A stretch of 64,000 bases of DNA from Lachnospiraceae bacterium MD335 (GTDB lineage Bacteria; Bacillota; Clostridia; Lachnospirales; Lachnospiraceae), in the NCBI GenBank assembly GCA_000403335.2, contig KE159628.1, forward strand, positions 851,263 through 915,262, given 5' to 3'. The notes under the pieces are model-generated. The model ran no database searches. It saw nothing but the letters and a program-made list of their open reading frames with translations, and was not told the origin of the DNA. How positions within the stretch are numbered: position 1 is the stretch's first letter; the number at the start of each line of letters is the position of its first letter. Positions 60,257 to 64,000 of this stretch are shown piece after piece. Made by a program: the position numbers and the translations under genes.

Positions 60257-60928
60257 ATGTACAGAATTTTAATCGTGGAAGATGATGAAATGATAGCAGG
60301 CAGCGTAAAACGTCATTTGGAGCGTTGGGATTATGAGGTTGTCTGTGTAAATGATTTTGCAAATATTATGCCGGAGTATGCAAGTGCCGCGCCGCAGCTT
60401 GTGCTGATGGACATAAAGCTGCCGTTTTATAACGGATACCATTGGTGCAGTGAAATCCGGAAGGTTTCCAAAGTGCCGATAATTTTTTTGTCCTCGGCGG
60501 CGGACAATATGAATATTGTCATGGCGGTGAACATGGGCGGTGACGATTTTATTGCGAAGCCGTTTGACTTGGATGTTCTGACAGTGAAGATACAGGCGAT
60601 GCTGCGCAGAAGTTATGATTTTGTGAGCCAAAGCATTGTTTTGGAGCATAGGGGAGCGATGCTGAATCTGACGGAGGCAACGTTTCTGTACGCAGGCGGT
60701 AAGCTGGAGCTTACGAGAAACGAGCTGCGGATTTTGCAGGTGCTTATGGAAAATAAAGAAAAGGTGGTTTCGCGGGATACCCTGATGACAAAGCTTTGGG
60801 AGAGTGACAGTTATGTGGATGAGAATACGCTGTCGGTGAATGTAAACCGTCTGCGCAAAAGACTTGAGAGTTTGGGACTTGCGGACTTTATACAGACAAA
60901 GAAAGGAATCGGGTACAGGGTTGGATAA
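60257..60928 (+). CDS. OmpR-family response regulator, BceR-like
   Basis: A 223-residue DNA-binding regulator. I chose the ATG at 60257 (MYRILIVEDDEMI) as it matches the family start; upstream in-frame ATG at 60230 is less likely. The receiver domain has the acidic pair EDD, phospho-acceptor Asp52 in LMDIKLPFYNG, and Lys in FIAKPFDL. The C-terminal winged helix (about 128-223) includes ELTRNELRILQVLMENKEKV and VNRLRKRLESLG. Gene order (regulator, kinase, ATPase, FtsX-type permease) is that of BceRS-BceAB modules, which detect cell-wall-active antimicrobial peptides. It probably binds the TTACA-N4-TGTAA palindrome at 61999-62018. Confidence 0.92.
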   Translation: MYRILIVEDDEMIAGSVKRHLERWDYEVVCVNDFANIMPEYASAAPQLVLMDIKLPFYNGYHWCSEIRKVSKVPIIFLSSAADNMNIVMAVNMGGDDFIAKPFDLDVLTVKIQAMLRRSYDFVSQSIVLEHRGAMLNLTEATFLYAGGKLELTRNELRILQVLMENKEKVVSRDTLMTKLWESDSYVDENTLSVNVNRLRKRLESLGLADFIQTKKGIGYRVG

Positions 60929-61976
60929 GAAAGGGATTAAGTATTTGAAACGGTATATCGGGGAGCGCATTGGCTGGCTTGCGGTGATTTTATGTATTGC
61001 GGCGATGATGGCGGGGACAATGTTTTTTAACGGAGTGCCTGCATCGGAGATTGGCTATGGTTTGGCTTTGTGTGCATTCGTGACGGCAGTGGTGGTGTTT
61101 ACGGGATATGGAAGACATTGGGAGAGCCTTTGTAAGCTGGAGCAGATGCGGGAGAATATTACGGTGCTGTCAAATGAAATGAAAGCGCCGGAGTATTTGT
61201 ATGAGGAGCAGTATCAGGACTGTATCAGGGCTCTTGCGCAGGAGAAGGACAGGCTGCGCAACGAGATGCGCAACCGGCAGCAGGATAGGTCGGCGTATTA
61301 TTCAATGTGGGTACATCAGATTAAGACGCCGATTGCGGCGTTAAAGCTGTTGATTGACGAGGATTTGGAGACTTGCTTTGAGACAGCGGATGAGACGGAA
61401 GAAAATGACACGCGTGTCAGAAAAGAACAGCAGAAGCAGCAGGAGCTTTTTCGGATTGAACAGTATGCGGATATGGCGTTGCAGTATACGCGCCTTGGCG
61501 CGGAGTCAAACGATTTTGTACTTGAGCGCGTGGTTTTGGATGAGGTTATTAAGCGTTCTGCCCGTAAATATGCAAAGCAGTTTATTCATAAAAAGCTGCG
61601 GTTATGTTATGAGCCGCAGGAGATTGCGGCAGTGACGGACAGGAAGTGGCTGGGGTTTGTTTTGGACCAGCTCTTGTCAAATGCGGTGAAATATACAAGG
61701 GAGGGCAGTGTTACGGTTCGGGTGTTTTGTGCAGTTGAGGACGCGCAGAGTGTTCACATTATTATAGAAGATACGGGGATTGGCATTCGTGCGGAGGATT
61801 TGCCGCGCGTCTGTGAAATGGGTTATACGGGTTACAACGGGCATGCGGACCGGTATTCGACAGGGATTGGGCTCTATCTGTGCAAGGCGATACTGGATAA
61901 ACTTGGGCACAGGCTTTCGGTGGCGTCAGAAGAGGGCACGGGGACCCAGGTGGAGATTGTAATTGCTGGCGGTTGA
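60921..61976 (+). CDS. Intramembrane-sensing histidine kinase, BceS-like
   Basis: A 351-residue kinase. The likely start is TTG at 60921, overlapping the regulator's stop by eight bases; no ATG is suitably placed, and the frame extends upstream inside the regulator gene. Two membrane helices at about 15-55 (WLAVILCIAAMMAGTMFF and YGLALCAFVTAVVVFTGYG) are separated by a very short loop, so there is no external sensor. The phospho-acceptor region MWVHQIKTPIAALKLL holds His132. The ATPase domain shows DQLLSNAVKYT, DTGIGI and STGIGLYLCKAIL. In BceS-type kinases the partner ABC transporter does the sensing, consistent with the next two genes. Confidence 0.9.
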   Translation: MDKKGIKYLKRYIGERIGWLAVILCIAAMMAGTMFFNGVPASEIGYGLALCAFVTAVVVFTGYGRHWESLCKLEQMRENITVLSNEMKAPEYLYEEQYQDCIRALAQEKDRLRNEMRNRQQDRSAYYSMWVHQIKTPIAALKLLIDEDLETCFETADETEENDTRVRKEQQKQQELFRIEQYADMALQYTRLGAESNDFVLERVVLDEVIKRSARKYAKQFIHKKLRLCYEPQEIAAVTDRKWLGFVLDQLLSNAVKYTREGSVTVRVFCAVEDAQSVHIIIEDTGIGIRAEDLPRVCEMGYTGYNGHADRYSTGIGLYLCKAILDKLGHRLSVASEEGTGTQVEIVIAGG

Positions 61977-61998
61977 CGGCTGCGGCGGAAATCATCCA

Positions 61999-62018
61999 AT
62001 CTTACATAAGTGTAAGAT
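61999..62018. promoter_or_regulatory. Candidate BceR-type operator
   Basis: A perfect inverted repeat ATCTTACA-TAAG-TGTAAGAT containing TTACA-N4-TGTAA. This matches the TNACA-N4-TGTAA site known for BceR-like regulators of Bacillus. It lies between the kinase gene and the ABC transporter genes, the expected place for a transporter promoter induced by the regulator. Confidence 0.7.
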
Positions 62019-62020
62019 AT

Positions 62021-62066
62021 AAAAGGAAAATGTAAGCTTAAAAAATGGCTTGCGTTTTCCTTTTTT
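62021..62066 (+). terminator. Intrinsic terminator between kinase and transporter genes
   Basis: AAGGAAAATGTAAGC (62023-62037) pairs with GCTTGCGTTTTCCTT (62048-62062) through two G-T pairs and is followed by TTTTTT. It separates regulator/kinase transcription from the transporter genes, which then need their own promoter. Confidence 0.85.
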
Positions 62067-62077
62067 GCTATTATATA
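62050..62077 (+). promoter_or_regulatory. Likely promoter of the Bce-like ABC genes
   Basis: TTGCGT (62050-62055) and TATATA (62072-62077) are 16 bases apart. The -35 box lies in the right arm of the terminator stem. The candidate operator is about 30 bases upstream, suited to activation by the response regulator. Confidence 0.5.
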
Positions 62078-62134
62078 GAAAAGAGCAGCAGCTGTGTTCA
62101 AGGTTAGAAAAAAGATATGAGAGAGGTAGAGAGG

Positions 62135-62905
62135 ATGTCAATTTTAGAGGTCAGAAATATTAGCAAAATTTATACAACGCGTTTTGGAAGTGCGAAAGTA
62201 CAGGCGCTTTCCGATATGAATTTTTCCGTTGAGGAGGGAGAGTATGCGGCGATTATGGGCGAGTCCGGTTCGGGGAAGACGACGCTGTTAAACATTTTGG
62301 CGTCGCTTGATAAGCCGACGGGCGGCGAAGTGCTGCTGAATGGTAAAAGTTTAACAATAATCCGGGAAAAAGAGCTGTCGGCGTTTCGGCGCGATAATCT
62401 TGGATTTGTCTTTCAGGATTTTAACCTGTTGGACAACTTCTCCTTAAAGGACAATATTCTGCTGCCGTTGGTACTTCAGAAAAAAGCAGTTTCAGAAATG
62501 GAGGAGCGTTTGGAGCCGATTGCAGAGCGGCTTGGAATTACGGAGCTGTTGGCAAAATACCCATACGAGGTTTCAGGCGGGCAAAAACAGCGGGCGGCGG
62601 TGGCACGGGCAATTATCACAAAACCGCAGTTGATTCTTGCAGACGAGCCGACAGGGGCGCTTGATTCGAAGGCGGCGGCAGGATTGTTAAAGGTGTTTCG
62701 TGAGATTAACGGTGACGGGCAGACAATTCTTATGGTGACGCACAGTATCAATGCGGCAAGCCATGCCAACCGTATTCTGTTTATAAAGGACGGCGAAGTA
62801 TTCCACCAGTTGTATCGCGGAAATTTAACAAACGAGCAGCTTTATGTAAAAATATCGGACACGCTTACGGTGCTGTCACAAAAAACTAGGGGTGATGTGG
62901 TATGA
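62135..62905 (+). CDS. ABC transporter ATP-binding protein, BceA-like
   Basis: A 256-residue ATPase of the MacB/LolD/BceA class. Start at ATG 62135 (MSILEVRNISKIYTTRFG), after a purine-rich GAGAGG site. Walker A GESGSGKTT, Q-loop FVFQDFNLLDNF, signature VSGGQKQR, Walker B LILADEPTGALD and the H-loop VTHS are all intact. The residues after the H-loop (FIKDGEVFHQLYRG) are typical of BceA. It powers the FtsX-type permease encoded next and is translationally coupled to it through a four-base overlap. The expected role is sensing and resisting wall-targeting peptides such as bacitracin-like compounds; the actual drug is unknown. Confidence 0.95.
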   Translation: MSILEVRNISKIYTTRFGSAKVQALSDMNFSVEEGEYAAIMGESGSGKTTLLNILASLDKPTGGEVLLNGKSLTIIREKELSAFRRDNLGFVFQDFNLLDNFSLKDNILLPLVLQKKAVSEMEERLEPIAERLGITELLAKYPYEVSGGQKQRAAVARAIITKPQLILADEPTGALDSKAAAGLLKVFREINGDGQTILMVTHSINAASHANRILFIKDGEVFHQLYRGNLTNEQLYVKISDTLTVLSQKTRGDVV

Positions 62906-64000
62906 ATACGTTATATTACAGACTTGCCATGACAAATCTGAAAAACAACAGGCAGTTTTACCTGCCATATATACTGGTGGGAGTGGTATCCGCAATGATG
63001 TTTTATATCATGCGTGCCATTCAGGGAAATAAAGGAATTGACGCAATGCGCGGTTATGGAACGCTGAAAATCGTGCTGTTTTTGGGTGTTATCATCGTCG
63101 GACTGTGTACCTGTATTTTTCTGTTTTACACAAACAGTTTTGTCATGAAACGGCGGAAGAAAGAGCTTGGGGTTTATAATATTCTCGGCATGGAGAAAAA
63201 ACACATTGCGAAGGTGATGGCGTGGGAAGCGGTGATTTTGTATGGAATTTCGGTCGGCGGCGGGCTGGTGTTTGGGATTTTGTTTCACAAGTTTGTTGCA
63301 ATGTTTCTCTATCATCTGACAGGGCTGGCAGAAAGCATTCCGTTTTCCGTTTCGGGATGGGGGTGTTTGCAGACAATAGAACTTTTCGGCATGTTATATC
63401 TTGTGATGCTTTGTTACAACTTTTTTCAGGTAAAACTTGCCGATCCGATTGCGCTGCTGCACGGAACGTATGCAGGGGAGCGTGAGCCGAAGGCAAACTG
63501 GCTGTTTTCCGGATTAGGTGTAGGGTGCATTGTGACGGGATACTATCTTGCGTTGACGGTTTATGGCGTGATTGAGGCAGTCAATATGTTTTTTGTGGCG
63601 GTTCTTTTAGTGATAGCCGGAACATATGCGCTTTTTATTTCGGTGAGCATTGTCATTTTAAAGCTTCTGAAAAAGAATAAGAAATATTATTATCAGACGG
63701 CACATTTTATCACGGTTTCAGGTATGATTTACCGTATGAAGCGCAATGCAACCGGGCTTGCGAATATCTGTATTCTCTCGACAATGGTCCTTGTGATGAT
63801 TTCGACGACGGTGTGTCTGTATGCGGGCACGGAGGCTTCTTTGCAGAACAATTTTCCGAGAGAGATTAATGCGACCCTTTATTTTGACAGTGTGCCGGAT
63901 GACGCGGCGCAGGAATATCTGCGGGAGCAGATTGCGTCTGTGGCAGAAGAACAGGGGAGAAAAATGACACATGTGTCATATTATACGGATGTGGTGGCTG
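62902..64000 (+). CDS. FtsX-type ABC permease, BceB-like (3' end outside window)
   Basis: The ATG at 62902 overlaps the stop of the ATPase gene (ATGA), and the frame stays open for 366 codons to the window edge; BceB proteins are about 620-670 residues, so about half is missing. The N-terminus LYYRLAMTNLKNNRQFYLPY leads into the first helix, followed by three helices to about residue 175, including VLFLGVIIVGLCTCIFLFYT and the FtsX motif MKRRKKELGVYNILGMEKKH. A further pair is near 190-245 and another helix (ANICILSTMVLVMISTTV) is near 290. The stretch after it begins the large extracellular domain that in BceB contacts the peptide-target complex and the kinase. Confidence 0.92.
   Translation, partial: MNTLYYRLAMTNLKNNRQFYLPYILVGVVSAMMFYIMRAIQGNKGIDAMRGYGTLKIVLFLGVIIVGLCTCIFLFYTNSFVMKRRKKELGVYNILGMEKKHIAKVMAWEAVILYGISVGGGLVFGILFHKFVAMFLYHLTGLAESIPFSVSGWGCLQTIELFGMLYLVMLCYNFFQVKLADPIALLHGTYAGEREPKANWLFSGLGVGCIVTGYYLALTVYGVIEAVNMFFVAVLLVIAGTYALFISVSIVILKLLKKNKKYYYQTAHFITVSGMIYRMKRNATGLANICILSTMVLVMISTTVCLYAGTEASLQNNFPREINATLYFDSVPDDAAQEYLREQIASVAEEQGRKMTHVSYYTDVVA

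Overview
The window looks like chromosome of a gut-type, Gram-positive anaerobe of the Clostridia, most likely family Lachnospiraceae. This is inferred from moderate-GC coding sequence with AT-rich gaps, strong GGAGG-type ribosome sites, very large Sec-secreted surface proteins with Glu/Thr-rich linkers and Ig-like stalks, lipoprotein sugar-binding proteins without a linked ATPase, a TrmL/Lrp/aminotransferase cluster, and a DUF6061-like small protein. No rRNA, tRNA, CRISPR array, phage or intact insertion sequence was seen.

Layout. 1-2513: the C-terminal part of a repeat-rich surface protein. 2614-9162: an AraC regulator divergent from a carbohydrate ABC importer with two tandem paralogous binding lipoproteins and two permeases. 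9235-11590: a PD-(D/E)XK-like protein (minus) and a phosphofructokinase with pyrophosphate-type signature residues. 11748-14641 (minus): an LRR membrane protein followed by folD. 14822-16876: a Cache-GGDEF diguanylate cyclase followed by a binding lipoprotein whose two halves are in swapped order, apparently a natural circular permutant. 16947-22148: a secreted papain-like protease with fibronectin and Ig-like repeats. 22168-30262: housekeeping genes (tadA, a GT2 glycosyltransferase, a DnaQ-like exonuclease, a VanW protein, an AIR-synthase-like protein, lrp, an aminotransferase, trmL). 30305-36081: a chemotaxis receptor, xylB and a soluble hybrid histidine kinase. 36093-37020: relic DNA including a toxin-antitoxin pair with a deleted toxin, then a DUF6061-like gene. 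37313-55902: a 2900-residue GH53 endo-galactanase, a small lipoprotein and a 3003-residue surface protein. 56089-59282: two coiled-coil proteins, thioredoxin, a CarD-like protein and a GNAT acetyltransferase. 59283-60229: a gene-poor region full of palindromes. 60257-64000: a BceRS-BceAB-like cell-envelope stress system cut by the right edge.

How it fits together. Much of the window serves plant-polysaccharide use and surface display: galactan cleavage by the GH53 protein, oligosaccharide capture by the tandem lipoproteins, pentose entry through xylB, and PFK for glycolysis. Three separate secreted proteins (1-2513, 16947-22148, 37313-46015) end in the same Ig/MBG-like repeat (signature SYKNN ... 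KGKG.Y.GT). None of the complete large proteins carries an LPXTG sorting signal.

The most notable item is the circularly permuted binding lipoprotein encoded 12 bases downstream of a membrane diguanylate cyclase with no transporter genes nearby, which suggests a ligand-sensing c-di-GMP pair. Other points of interest are two cruciform-like palindromic elements (25250-25386 and 59302-59469), a perfect TTACA-N4-TGTAA site upstream of the Bce-like ABC genes, a near-palindrome shared upstream of both giant surface-protein loci, and a fossil toxin-antitoxin locus.
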